Below are positions 1-8,442 of a stretch of 37,339 nucleotides of DNA, piece after piece. The position numbers and the translations under genes were made by a program. This stretch comes from a virus, in IMG/VR virus record IMGVR_UViG_3300049491_000634, positions 1 through 37,339 of that record; one strand, given 5' to 3'. The notes under the pieces are model-generated. The model made no database searches. It was not told the origin of the DNA and saw only the letters and a list, made by a program, of their open reading frames with translations. The stretch's first letter is position 1, and each line of letters starts with the position of its first letter.

Positions 1-120
1 CCCGCGCCCTCGGAGCGCATCGCCGCCGCCACCGAGGCGTTCCAGGCCCGCCCCGATGCCCGTAGCGGCGCGGCCCTGATCGCGGCGCGCCGGGCGGCGA
101 TGAATGGGAACGCGCGATGA
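1..120 (+). CDS. C-terminal end of an unidentified protein (partial; possible scaffold)
   Basis: Frame 1 is open from the left edge to a TGA at 118-120 and encodes the last 39 residues of a protein whose start lies outside the window. The tail is Ala/Arg-rich and helical (ends AARRAAMNGNAR), with no recognisable domain. The stop overlaps the ATG of the next gene (ATGA), so the two are translationally coupled. In SU10- and P22-like phages the scaffold lies between portal and major capsid protein, and the portal is at the right end here, so a scaffold C-terminus is the best positional guess. Function is not shown by the sequence. Confidence 0.6.
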   Translation, partial: PAPSERIAAATEAFQARPDARSGAALIAARRAAMNGNAR

Positions 121-347
121 AATTGCTGTTCATCCCTCTCTATGATTCCGTTTTCGAGAACCTCGGCGCCGGGATCGCCGCGCTACACGGTCGCCCGTAT
201 TCTCTGGGATGGCCTGAGATCGGATTGCTGGCCGTTCTCGGCCTGGGTTTCATGTTCGCTCTGCTTATGCTTTTCCATGTGATGTGGAACGGATATTCCA
301 TGGCGGCGCCAGATCCCCTGGACAATCCGCCAAAACCGTCTCAATAA
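117..347 (+). CDS. Small single-pass membrane protein, unknown function
   Basis: This 76-residue protein has one strong hydrophobic segment at about residues 36-56 (GLLAVLGLGFMFALLMLFHV) and a short polar Pro-rich tail. The ATG overlaps the preceding stop. It lies just upstream of the major capsid gene. It has one membrane span and no lysis motif, so calling it a holin would be guesswork. No family recognised. Confidence 0.65.
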   Translation: MKLLFIPLYDSVFENLGAGIAALHGRPYSLGWPEIGLLAVLGLGFMFALLMLFHVMWNGYSMAAPDPLDNPPKPSQ

Positions 348-552
348 TCCGCCGTCGCCCCATGGAGTGCCATTAAGCACCAACCATGACGCGGGCCGTG
401 CCGTCGTCAGAGGCCTCTCGCGCCGCGTGGAGTGTGAAAGCACCAACCGCGCATAAGCCCGATCGAGACCAACGCGAAACCCCCTTTTCTATCGGTTTCA
501 CCGCGCGAGCGGCTCCACGTGGAGCGCCGCGCCAGCGTTGGAGACATACGAC
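348..552 (+). promoter_or_regulatory. Leader of the capsid gene: imperfect direct repeat and 14-bp palindrome
   Basis: This gap of about 200 bp before the capsid gene has no convincing gene. It contains an imperfect direct repeat, TGGAGTG-(3 to 5 nt)-AAGCACCAACC, at 363-385 and 428-448. A perfect 14-bp palindrome, GCTCCACGTGGAGC, lies at 512-525, and the capsid Shine-Dalgarno GGAG is at 540-543. A role in late-gene control or mRNA folding for the most abundant virion protein is inference. No clear -35/-10 pair was found. Confidence 0.4.
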
Positions 553-1536
553 ATGGCCCTTGGATCAATGGGCGCGGCACCGGCGAACACGTATTTAGAG
601 CCGGCCGCGATAGGAGTAAAAGAGGATCTTAGGGATGTAGTCTTCCAGATAGACCCTGATGAGACTCCGCTGGTTTCCGCCATCCCCAGTGTGGAAGCGA
701 AACAAATCCTCACCGAGTGGGTCGTCCAGGAGCTTGGGGTCGTGGCCGATAACGCCCAGCCCGAGGGCTTCACCGCCAGCATGCAGGCCGTGACGAAACC
801 CGTCCGCATGAACAACGTCGCCCAGATCATCGTCCGCACGGTGGGCGTGTCCAACACGCTGCGCTCGGTCGATATGGTCGGCGGCGAGGACGAATACGAT
901 CGTCAGCTGATCTTGCGCGGGATGGAAGTGAAGCGTGACCTGGAGTTCGCCATTACGTCCCCGTTGGTCCGCACCATCACCGACCCGCGTCACATGAGCG
1001 GTCTCCCCTGTTACTGCTCCAACGGCTCCAGAGGCACCGGCGCGGGCGTCATGCCGATCGGTGACGGCAGCAACGCCGGCACCGTCGGCACCAAGCGCGA
1101 CCTCACACTGGCGATGCTCGACGCCGCCGTGCAGCAGGCGTGGCAGGCGGGCGGCAAGCCGACGCTCGGCATCATGTCGGGCAACGTGAAGGCGTATTTC
1201 GCCACGCTCTCCCAGGGTGGCACGGGGAATGCCGTCGTCGCGCAGAACATCCAGAACGTCACGTCATCGCAAGAAGTGACCATAATGGGTGCCGTCGATG
1301 TCTACAGGACGAACTTTGGAACGATCCAGTTGGCGCCTGACAGGTTCTGCCCCGCCAACCAGATCCTGCTGGTCTCCACCGACTATGTCGAACTGGCGCC
1401 GCTGCCGGGTCGTGACGTAATCGAACTCAATTTTGCCAAGACAGGAGATAATACCCAGGGGGCTGTCCTGTTCGAGGGATCTCTTCGTCCAACAGCACCA
1501 AAAGCCCATGCATGGATAGCCGATTTGAACCAATAA
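553..1536 (+). CDS. Major capsid protein, SU10-type (DUF5309)
   Basis: The 327-residue product matches the SU10 major capsid family (DUF5309, HK97 fold). Near the N-terminus it has the typical ETPLVSAIPS followed by EWVVQELG and DNAQPEGF (about residues 30-70), then the N-arm/P-domain pattern and a C-terminal run ending SLRPTAPKAHAWI. The start is the ATG at 553, because GGAG at 540-543 is correctly spaced; a TTG at 538 in the same frame overlaps that site and is less likely. It would form the icosahedral shell. The downstream neighbour is a homing endonuclease rather than the usual small head gene, which points to an insertion. Confidence 0.88.
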   Translation: MALGSMGAAPANTYLEPAAIGVKEDLRDVVFQIDPDETPLVSAIPSVEAKQILTEWVVQELGVVADNAQPEGFTASMQAVTKPVRMNNVAQIIVRTVGVSNTLRSVDMVGGEDEYDRQLILRGMEVKRDLEFAITSPLVRTITDPRHMSGLPCYCSNGSRGTGAGVMPIGDGSNAGTVGTKRDLTLAMLDAAVQQAWQAGGKPTLGIMSGNVKAYFATLSQGGTGNAVVAQNIQNVTSSQEVTIMGAVDVYRTNFGTIQLAPDRFCPANQILLVSTDYVELAPLPGRDVIELNFAKTGDNTQGAVLFEGSLRPTAPKAHAWIADLNQ

Positions 1537-1575
1537 CTGATAAGTAGGAATTTAGTATACCCAGGAGTTAGTCCG

Positions 1576-2280
1576 GTGTATGCTCTCGAGATGAGAAAAG
1601 CAACTCGTTGGCAAGATCGGATAACCGCGCAGCCGGATACCGGATGCTGGATATGGCAAGGGCGTCTGGAACCTGGAGGCCACGGACAGTTCACGCGGGA
1701 CGGGAAAACGTTGCGCGCGCATCGCGTGGCCTGGGAAGAGACGCATGGCCCTGTTCCACCAGGGTCGGTTGTTTCTCACACGTGTGAAACCCCATCGTGT
1801 TGTAACCCTGATCATATGTTTTTGATCACGATGGGTGATCTGAGGAAAGCAGAAGCGACACCCTGGCAGTCTCGTATCGAGAAACATCCCGATGGTTGTT
1901 GGCTCTGGACAGGGGCCGTTAATGAAGACGGCTATGCCCAGGTCCGACGAGACGACAAAACGTGGGCGGTCCATCGCCTGGCCTGGGAGGAGGTTAATGG
2001 CCCGATCCCAAAAGGTAAGTACGTGTGCCACGTCTGTGATAACCCGCCATGCTGTAACCCTGACCATCTTTTCCTTGGTTCGCAGCAGGCCAACGTCACG
2101 GATATGGTTGAAAAAGGTCGCTTCAAAGGCGGCTCATATGTCAACGCGCTCAAGACTCACTGTAAGCGTGGGCATGAGTTTACCGCTGATAATATCTTGG
2201 TCTACCGGGGTATGAGAACGTGCCGACAGTGTAATAAAGACCGTAGCCTCACCCGATACTATGAAAAGAAGAAAACCTGA
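1576..2280 (+). CDS. HNH homing endonuclease with two tandem HNH modules
   Basis: The 234-residue protein has two copies of an HNH_3-type module, at about residues 10-90 and 96-179. Each begins W-Q-x-R-I, continues GCW(I/L)W and H-R-(V/L)-AWEE, and ends in a Cys-rich HNH core (SHTCETPSCCNPDHMF; CHVCDNPPCCNPDHLF). Copy 2 keeps the closing GSQQANVTDM segment. Copy 1 has ITMGDLRKAE there and is probably not catalytic. A C-terminal zinc knuckle follows (C196, H200, C216, C219). The GTG start at 1576 is supported by AGGAG at 1563-1567. The gene sits between capsid and small head genes, as free-standing homing endonucleases do. Its stop overlaps the next start (TGATG). Confidence 0.88.
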   Translation: MYALEMRKATRWQDRITAQPDTGCWIWQGRLEPGGHGQFTRDGKTLRAHRVAWEETHGPVPPGSVVSHTCETPSCCNPDHMFLITMGDLRKAEATPWQSRIEKHPDGCWLWTGAVNEDGYAQVRRDDKTWAVHRLAWEEVNGPIPKGKYVCHVCDNPPCCNPDHLFLGSQQANVTDMVEKGRFKGGSYVNALKTHCKRGHEFTADNILVYRGMRTCRQCNKDRSLTRYYEKKKT

Positions 2281-2588
2281 TGGGCGCTCTTCTGTTCGAA
2301 AGTCACGATCCTGTCACGCTCCGTCACACCGAGGTGGAGCGAGAGGACGGCGGACTGTTGTTCGTCCACTCCCAGGACACCAGGGCGATCACCGAGAGCG
2401 CCAAAACGATCGCATCGAACTTCGACCCCCACGTCAGGCGCGATACCGTCCACGTCGCCCGCATCCCGCTGGTGATCTGGAACCGCCTGAAGAAACTGGG
2501 GATCACCAACGATGAGAAAGCGTTGAATGAGTGGCTGAACGATTCCGATAACGCGGTCTTCAGGACCGACGACAGGAGTAAGCTTTAA
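2280..2588 (+). CDS. Small head-region protein, unknown function
   Basis: A 102-residue acidic protein without a domain that I can name with certainty. Proteins of this size with a segment like HVARIPLVIWNRLKKLGI and a following short helix are common just after capsid genes in SU10/P22-like phages. The ATG overlaps the stop of the HNH gene (TGATG), and its own stop overlaps the next start. It is probably a virion or head-completion protein by position only. Confidence 0.7.
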   Translation: MGALLFESHDPVTLRHTEVEREDGGLLFVHSQDTRAITESAKTIASNFDPHVRRDTVHVARIPLVIWNRLKKLGITNDEKALNEWLNDSDNAVFRTDDRSKL

Positions 2589-2914
2589 TGGCCAGTGGAA
2601 CCTCGCACGAAACACCGTCTCCCGCGCCCATGAAACCCCCTCCCGTGCCCGCGACGCTCCCGGCGGAACCAGCCATCATCGACGGCACGGACCCTGTGCT
2701 GTTAATGCGGTTGTATCCCGATGCCATCAACATCGACGCTGCTTCCGCCGTCGCCGTGGCGGCGGGCAAGGCGCGGGCGGCGCAAGGGGCGGCCCTGGAG
2801 GCCCAGATGCTGGTGCCGACACTCGACGGGAGCGGTAATCCGATCGCGCCTCCACCTGTCGTGGCAACACATCCCGCGCCACACGAGCACGACAAAAAGA
2901 ACGACAAGAAGTGA
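2588..2914 (+). CDS. Pro/Ala-rich small protein, unknown function
   Basis: A 108-residue protein of low complexity: Pro-rich at residues 9-30, an Ala-rich helix at about 50-75, a second Pro stretch and a charged tail ending DKKNDKK. A Shine-Dalgarno-like AGGAG lies upstream at 2575-2579. It is placed between head genes, so a structural accessory role is possible, but no family is recognised. Confidence 0.6.
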   Translation: MASGTSHETPSPAPMKPPPVPATLPAEPAIIDGTDPVLLMRLYPDAINIDAASAVAVAAGKARAAQGAALEAQMLVPTLDGSGNPIAPPPVVATHPAPHEHDKKNDKK

Positions 2915-2921
2915 CTGACGG

Positions 2922-3593
2922 GTGGCGACAACCTATCAGAACCTGATTGATGACGTGTGCGGGTGGTTGAACCGTCGCGACATCCTCCCGCGCATTCCGT
3001 CCTGGGTCGCGATGGTCGAGACCGAGATGGCCGAGACGCTACGGGCGCGGTGCATGGTCACGAGCACCGAACAGGACATCAATGCTTACGCCATCACGTT
3101 GCCGTTTGATTTCGCCACGATGGCGAGCATCAGGGATGCCACGTCGGGTGAGATGCTGGAACTGAAAGACGAGTGGAGCGGGCACTGGACGGGGCCAGGA
3201 ACCAGTGCCTGGGTTGATGGCGCTGTTGTTGGCGCGGTGGGTCAGGTCTGCACGGCCTATCGTCTCGTGCATGACTGCATCGAGTTCCTGCCGCATCCCG
3301 TCATTCCGGACCCGGTGGACCCCACGCATGTCTGGCAGCGCGTGATGATGAATTACTACGCGAAGCCGCGCCCCCTGGTCGCGCCGACCGACACCAACCC
3401 GATCCTGGAGCAGCTTTACGCGGTGTATTTGTGGGGGGTGATCAAGAACGGCGCGTTGTTTGAACTGGATGATGACAGAGCCGCGCAAGCCGATGCCATG
3501 TTCCAACAGGTTGTTACCAGGGCCAATAACTGGAAGCAATTCTCAGACTATTCAGGCGCACCCCTTAGGTCTGAACTGGTAACGTTTGGATGA
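2922..3593 (+). CDS. Head-tail adaptor (SU10/P22 gp4-like)
   Basis: This 223-residue protein resembles the SU10-type phage adaptor family. It begins with a helix (YQNLIDDVCGWLNR, about 5-18) and a segment ending in I-P-S-W-V-x-M-V-E-x-E-M. A middle beta region follows (DFATMASIRD...FLPHPVIPDP), then the MMNYYAKP element and a C-terminal helical bundle. These adaptors attach below the portal and connect it to the nozzle. The start is GTG at 2922; no ATG lies nearby and the Shine-Dalgarno is weak. The gene order capsid-small proteins-adaptor supports the call. Confidence 0.68.
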   Translation: MATTYQNLIDDVCGWLNRRDILPRIPSWVAMVETEMAETLRARCMVTSTEQDINAYAITLPFDFATMASIRDATSGEMLELKDEWSGHWTGPGTSAWVDGAVVGAVGQVCTAYRLVHDCIEFLPHPVIPDPVDPTHVWQRVMMNYYAKPRPLVAPTDTNPILEQLYAVYLWGVIKNGALFELDDDRAAQADAMFQQVVTRANNWKQFSDYSGAPLRSELVTFG

Positions 3594-6190
3594 GCTTCGT
3601 CGTTCATCGGGTCGCCAAACAAGCCGCGCGCTACACCGACGCGGGCGGGCGGGAGAAATGCGGCTACTGCCGTTTCTTCGTCGCCCCTCGCGCCTGCGGC
3701 AAGGTCATTGGTCCCGTCAGTCCCCAGGGCTGGTGCAAATACTTCTCCCGTCAGGCGGTCTCTCTGTCTGGTGGCGGTCTCGCCGCCACCGCTGGCGGTG
3801 CCAGCTTCGACCAGTCATTCCTGACCGGCTCCCTCGGCACCGGCGCCGTGTTCACTCGCGCATCGGCTGGCTGGTATTACAATTCCTCCGGCGTGCTGGT
3901 TAGCGCCGCCGTCAACGCCCCACGGTTTGATTACGACCCCGTTACGCTACAGCCGAAGGGTTTGTTGCTTGAGGATACGGCGACAAACATCGCGTTGCAG
4001 AGCGGGGATTTTAATAATATCGCATGGGGCAAGGGCAACGGCGTTGTCGTTACGCCAACCACGACGGCAAATCAAAGCGTGTCCCCGGATGGCACGACAA
4101 CCGCCGCGAGGATTGTTTATCCCGCCGTCTCCGGGGCTGGCGCATTCAGTTTTCTGTATCAATCTTTCGCTGGAACAGCCGCATCATATGCCTACAGTGT
4201 TTGGATGAAAGGCAGCGTTGGCGGCGAGCAACTCTATTTATGCACCACGGACAATATCACTCATTATACAGCGCCACGCATAACGCTGACCACGACGTGG
4301 CAACGCTATACTTTCATCACGCCAACGCTTTCAACGGCTGCCTGGTATTTCGTGCTTGGCACCGATCTTCGCGACCCCGCGCAAGCCAGCACGACGGCGC
4401 AGACCATTTACGCATGGGGTGGACAGGTCGAAACCAACTACATGTCCAGCTATATTCCAACCACGTCCTCGCAAGTGACAAGGGCGGCTGACTCGTTACG
4501 CTATCCGATCGCCAGTGTGACGGGGTTCAGCACGACGCAAGGCACGCTGGCGCATGATTACATTTTAGAGGGAACCGGCCAGACATATACAGGTCCGGCC
4601 CAGTTTGTTGGCGCGAACAATGGGGCTGATTGTATCTTCCCTGATGGTTTCACGAACGTGGGCCAGACCAGAGGCGACACGCCAATGCTGGACGCCGCTC
4701 GTATAAGAGCAGCGGGCGCGGATCAGCCAGGGGCAAACTTTACCTCGATCCCGGTTCCGCCGAACGTGATACATCGCGGTGCCATAGCGTGGCGGATCAA
4801 TACACAGACGCTTGACGCGCATGATGGCGTTGGCCCTACTACGCTTTATGGCGCGGCAACCGCTTTGCCGGTTATTACCGACCTGACGATAAATGGTCTG
4901 GCTTTATATCAGAACCTTATTAGCCAATGGGCACGCCGCACACGCTACTGGCCGCGCCAACTCACACAATCCGAACTCATCGCCGCGACAACACTCGACG
5001 GTCCCACGCTCGCACTCGACTTCATGCAGCCCGGTCAACTCGATCCGCGCATCACGTTCACCCGCGCATCCAGTGCGACATACACCGACGCATCCGGTGT
5101 CGTGCGAACGGCGGCGAGCAACGCGCCACGCTGGGACTACAAAGCGGGTGTGTTGCAAGGGCTGTTGATAGAGGAACAGCGGACGAACCTTTCGTTTCCA
5201 TCCGCGAACTGGATGGCGGACCAGCCAGCCAACGCATCGCAAGATGGCGTTATACAAAACGTCGGTCCCGATCCCATGGGCGGCAACACCGCAATGGCAT
5301 TCATCCCCGGCACCTACAGTGGCGCGCACCAGTGGTATACGCTGCAAACCGGAAATCCATCCACGACCTACACGTTCTCCGTATTCGCCAAACCGGCTGG
5401 TATGGACTATCTTTATATGGAATTGGGCAGCAATGGCTTTGGCGCGGGAACAGTCGCCGCCAATTTCAATTTATCCGCTGGAACAACCGGCGACCCATAC
5501 ACAACGATACAGAAATACCCTAACGGCTGGTATCGTTGCAGCATCACGGCGACCTCCGCATCCGGAGGTGTGTTCCCTTATGTTCCCAACCTCCGTGTCA
5601 GTCGCGACGTGACAACTGTTGTAACTGGCAACAATGTTGATGGCATATGGGTGTTTGGTCACCAGTTCGAAGTCGGCGCGTTCCCCACGTCCTACATTCC
5701 CACGACGGGCGCGGCGGTTTTAAGAGCGGCTGATGTCGCGTCGATGCCAACGGATGCGACAAAATGGTATTCAACGCTCAACGGAACCGTGCTCGCGGAA
5801 TCGTTGCTGCCTCCCAACGGAAATGTTGGATATCGCGGCATCTTCACGTTGGACGGTGGGCCATTCAATGCGTGGCTGCGCTCTTACATCACGGGCGGAA
5901 CGTCGAACGTGGATGGTAACATTGATGTTGCCCCGTTGGGCTTTGGCGTGATGACACCTGGAACGGTATTCAAATGCGCCGCTACTTATTCGCCAGCCGG
6001 ATCACATTGCACGCTCAATGGTGTCATGGGCGCTGGATCAGCGACGGTCGGCACGCCCTCAACATGGACAACGCTGCGTCTGGGAATAACAGACGGCGCG
6101 AACAATAATCCCGCGAACGGATATTTGCGCCGTCTGACGTATTGGAGCCGCGCCCCCTCCGACACCGAAATGCAGCAGGTGACAACATGA
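3590..6190 (+). CDS. Large tail/head-fibre protein with N-terminal HiPIP-like cysteine module
   Basis: This 866-residue protein has three parts. Residues 20-52 carry C24-x2-C27-x8-C36-x12-C49 ending GWCKYF, which is the cysteine spacing and Gly-Trp-Cys signature of high-potential iron-sulfur proteins. Two copies of a fibre module follow. One starts with FTRASAGWYYNSSG (about 87) and the other with FTRASSATYTDASG (about 489). Each continues with NAPR(F/W)DY and GLL(L/I)E, then lectin/LamG-like beta-sandwich sequence. The second type is seen in proteins annotated as phage head spike fibre. It probably binds the cell surface or decorates the virion. ATG overlaps the adaptor stop. Iron-sulfur binding is inferred from the motif only. 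Confidence 0.75.
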   Translation: MSFVVHRVAKQAARYTDAGGREKCGYCRFFVAPRACGKVIGPVSPQGWCKYFSRQAVSLSGGGLAATAGGASFDQSFLTGSLGTGAVFTRASAGWYYNSSGVLVSAAVNAPRFDYDPVTLQPKGLLLEDTATNIALQSGDFNNIAWGKGNGVVVTPTTTANQSVSPDGTTTAARIVYPAVSGAGAFSFLYQSFAGTAASYAYSVWMKGSVGGEQLYLCTTDNITHYTAPRITLTTTWQRYTFITPTLSTAAWYFVLGTDLRDPAQASTTAQTIYAWGGQVETNYMSSYIPTTSSQVTRAADSLRYPIASVTGFSTTQGTLAHDYILEGTGQTYTGPAQFVGANNGADCIFPDGFTNVGQTRGDTPMLDAARIRAAGADQPGANFTSIPVPPNVIHRGAIAWRINTQTLDAHDGVGPTTLYGAATALPVITDLTINGLALYQNLISQWARRTRYWPRQLTQSELIAATTLDGPTLALDFMQPGQLDPRITFTRASSATYTDASGVVRTAASNAPRWDYKAGVLQGLLIEEQRTNLSFPSANWMADQPANASQDGVIQNVGPDPMGGNTAMAFIPGTYSGAHQWYTLQTGNPSTTYTFSVFAKPAGMDYLYMELGSNGFGAGTVAANFNLSAGTTGDPYTTIQKYPNGWYRCSITATSASGGVFPYVPNLRVSRDVTTVVTGNNVDGIWVFGHQFEVGAFPTSYIPTTGAAVLRAADVASMPTDATKWYSTLNGTVLAESLLPPNGNVGYRGIFTLDGGPFNAWLRSYITGGTSNVDGNIDVAPLGFGVMTPGTVFKCAATYSPAGSHCTLNGVMGAGSATVGTPSTWTTLRLGITDGANNNPANGYLRRLTYWSRAPSDTEMQQVTT

Positions 6191-6597
6191 ACGACTATCG
6201 CCTGACATTCCCGGTGACCGCGCTCGTGGCCGGCGTCGAGGGCATCGCCGCACTGCGGGAACAACTCCAAAGCGAAACAATCACGCCCATCAACGCGCTC
6301 GGCGATCGTCGCGTCTCCGATGGAACTATCTTCGTTCCAGACCCAAACGCCGACATAAACACGTCGCCGCCCGACACCTGGTATGGCCGTCCCGGATCAG
6401 CGGCGACCAGCTACACCGATCTAAACGGCACCGTTGTCCAGGTGCCGGCGAAGGGCGATCCGGCGCTGTATTACGTCCACATCCGTTCCGAACAGGAAGC
6501 GGGCGCGTTTCGTCCCGATCGATACGAGATGACCGGCGCGGACCTGACCGACAGCGCCGCCGTGCTGGGCATTTGGCTGGGAGACGAAGCACCGTGA
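6187..6597 (+). CDS. Small tail-region protein, unknown function
   Basis: The 136-residue product starts at the ATG that overlaps the preceding stop (ATGA). It is acidic, with a predicted mixed alpha/beta pattern and no recognised domain. It lies between the fibre and the esterase spike and is coupled to both by overlapping stops and starts, so it is probably a fibre accessory or assembly protein. An in-frame ATG at 6142 lies inside the previous gene and was not used. Confidence 0.65.
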   Translation: MNDYRLTFPVTALVAGVEGIAALREQLQSETITPINALGDRRVSDGTIFVPDPNADINTSPPDTWYGRPGSAATSYTDLNGTVVQVPAKGDPALYYVHIRSEQEAGAFRPDRYEMTGADLTDSAAVLGIWLGDEAP

Positions 6598-7871
6598 GCG
6601 ATTACACCACCACGCCAAACCTCGGGCTTTTCAAACCAAACTACGCGCTCGATGTCGGTCAGTGGGGAAATCATCTCAACGCGAACGCTGATGTTCTCGA
6701 TGCCGTTCTGGGCGCGGCGGGAGCATCAGGCATATCCGCGCTGGCGGTCATGGCACGGAACGCCGCCATCGCGCGAACGAACAACCCGCGCGTCAATCCG
6801 GTGATGACAACCCCGCCGACGGTCACGCAAAGCGGCACGCCCGACGCGGCATTGACGCGAACGGTAAACTGGAACGACTCGACGGCGAGCGTCTATAATT
6901 TCTACGGTGGTAAGCCAACAGCCGACATCGCGACATTCTGTGCATTCAATTCCGTTACCCTCAACGGTGGTCCGTCAGCTTTCGTATGGAGAGTTGAATG
7001 TGCGGTTGACGCGATCAAGGTGCAATTCACGGTATTTAATTATGGCGGCACGCATTGTCGCTTTCTGGTCAACGATCAATACGTTGCCGCGACACAAACG
7101 ACTGTCACCAATACCGCCACGTCTTACATTACCCTTGACTTCACGGCGGCTGGCGGTCGCGCCGTTCGCAAGATCGCACTGGAAGGCGAAAACGCCCTTG
7201 TTTTCCAGGCTTTTTCTGTACTGCCAACAGAAAGTTTGACGAAACCGGGCGGACCTGTCTCGCGCATGTTCGTCGTCAGTGATAGTTTTGGGTGCGCCGG
7301 GGGCGCCACAGAGCGGTTCAAGGGATTTCCGCAGGTGCTTGGCGACCTGTTGGGTATCAGAGACGTATGGAATGGCGGCGTTTCGGGAACCGGATATCTC
7401 AATCAGGGAGCCGGTCAGGCCACGTTTCGTCAACGCCTTTCGGATATGACTCAGGCCGCGCCGGATATTGTGTTGAGCGTTGGCGGTCATAACGATGCCG
7501 GCCCGTCACTTTTGCGAGATGAGATAACCGCATATCTGTCGGCTATTCGTGCTCAATCCACGTTGCGGAATGTTCCGATCATCATTGGTGGCGTCAATGG
7601 AGCGAATCAGGCTACCGCGACCACCATTCCACTTGAAAACGCGATGGCGGCGGCGATAACGGCTTTCGCTGATCCATTGGTGTATTTCGTGCCTGAGATC
7701 ACGGGTTCAGCGGGGCCATACTTCACCGGAACCGGATCAACGGCGGGGGCAACGGGAACCGGCAATTGCGATGTCTATATCAGCGCCGACGCGGTGCATC
7801 CCAACGATGCGGGACACGCTTACCTGGCTGGTAGATTAGCGGATGATATCACGCGGCTTCTGAAAGCATAG
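6594..7871 (+). CDS. Tailspike/fibre with SGNH (GDSL-type) esterase domain
   Basis: The 425-residue protein begins (GTG at 6594, overlapping the previous TGA) with an anchor motif, LGLFKPNYALDVGQWG then HLNANADVLD, at residues 10-36. A beta-rich linker follows, then a complete SGNH hydrolase: block I VVSDSFG (D230, S231), block II around GGVSG (261-265), block III GGHND (N300) and block V DAVHP (D399, H402). This set predicts an O-deacetylase or esterase acting on surface polysaccharide during adsorption. The anchor recurs in the genes at 8443 and 10125, so all three probably attach to the same virion site. Confidence 0.85.
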   Translation: MSDYTTTPNLGLFKPNYALDVGQWGNHLNANADVLDAVLGAAGASGISALAVMARNAAIARTNNPRVNPVMTTPPTVTQSGTPDAALTRTVNWNDSTASVYNFYGGKPTADIATFCAFNSVTLNGGPSAFVWRVECAVDAIKVQFTVFNYGGTHCRFLVNDQYVAATQTTVTNTATSYITLDFTAAGGRAVRKIALEGENALVFQAFSVLPTESLTKPGGPVSRMFVVSDSFGCAGGATERFKGFPQVLGDLLGIRDVWNGGVSGTGYLNQGAGQATFRQRLSDMTQAAPDIVLSVGGHNDAGPSLLRDEITAYLSAIRAQSTLRNVPIIIGGVNGANQATATTIPLENAMAAAITAFADPLVYFVPEITGSAGPYFTGTGSTAGATGTGNCDVYISADAVHPNDAGHAYLAGRLADDITRLLKA

Positions 7872-7883
7872 GGGGAAACGCAT

Positions 7884-8441
7884 ATGCCCACCCCCACCTT
7901 CCCTCTCGCCTGTTTTGTCGGCCTGGAGGTCAACCACCAGGAGATCACCACGAGCGGCTACTTCCGTCAGCCGACCGTGCTGACCTACACCGCCGATGGC
8001 ACGCTGATCTCCAATCCAACGTCCCTCCAGTGGCAACACGCCACGGCCGACTGGGGCGTCGTCGCCTCCGTCTCGTTCTGGTCCACGCCGCTGGCGGGAC
8101 AGCGTATCGGCACGCTCCCCGTGCTCGCCCTCGTCGAGCCGGTGACGATCCTGATGTATGATAGTGCGCGCATCCCCGCCGGTGGGATCGTGCTCAAGAG
8201 CACCGGCATCGCCACGCCGCGCCCGTTCGGCCGTGGCCGCTTCGGCACCCTCGCCTGGGGCACGCTCGGCTCGTTCGGGATGGTCCCCGTTGGCTTCGGC
8301 CTCGGCGGCTTCGGCATGGAGGGCTACGCCGCCGTGGGCGACGCCAGACCCGGTTGGGTGGTCCTGGAACGCAACTTTGATCAGCAACACGTCTGTGCGC
8401 CTGGTATCTGGGCACCCGGGCCTTTCGCGGAGGCCGCATAA
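7884..8441 (+). CDS. Tail-associated protein with Gly/Phe-rich segment, unknown function
   Basis: A 185-residue protein between two receptor-binding genes. The first 110 residues look like a beta-sandwich with many Thr/Val strands. Residues about 112-150 are rich in Gly, Phe and Arg (RPFGRGRFG, FGLGGFGMEG). A polar tail ends the protein. A GGGGAAA stretch precedes the ATG. No family was recognised; a tail-fibre accessory role is inferred from position. Confidence 0.65.
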   Translation: MPTPTFPLACFVGLEVNHQEITTSGYFRQPTVLTYTADGTLISNPTSLQWQHATADWGVVASVSFWSTPLAGQRIGTLPVLALVEPVTILMYDSARIPAGGIVLKSTGIATPRPFGRGRFGTLAWGTLGSFGMVPVGFGLGGFGMEGYAAVGDARPGWVVLERNFDQQHVCAPGIWAPGPFAEAA

Positions 8442-8442
8442 A

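Noticed and set aside
1-120. Direct circular closure of the window (right edge to left edge)
   Set aside because: The portal frame continued into position 1 reaches a stop at 63-65 and conflicts with the coding frame of the left-edge gene, so sequence is probably missing between the edges.
386-598. A 70-codon plus-strand frame upstream of the capsid gene
   Set aside because: It overlaps the capsid start and its Shine-Dalgarno, is Arg-rich without a domain, and contains the repeat and palindrome of the leader.
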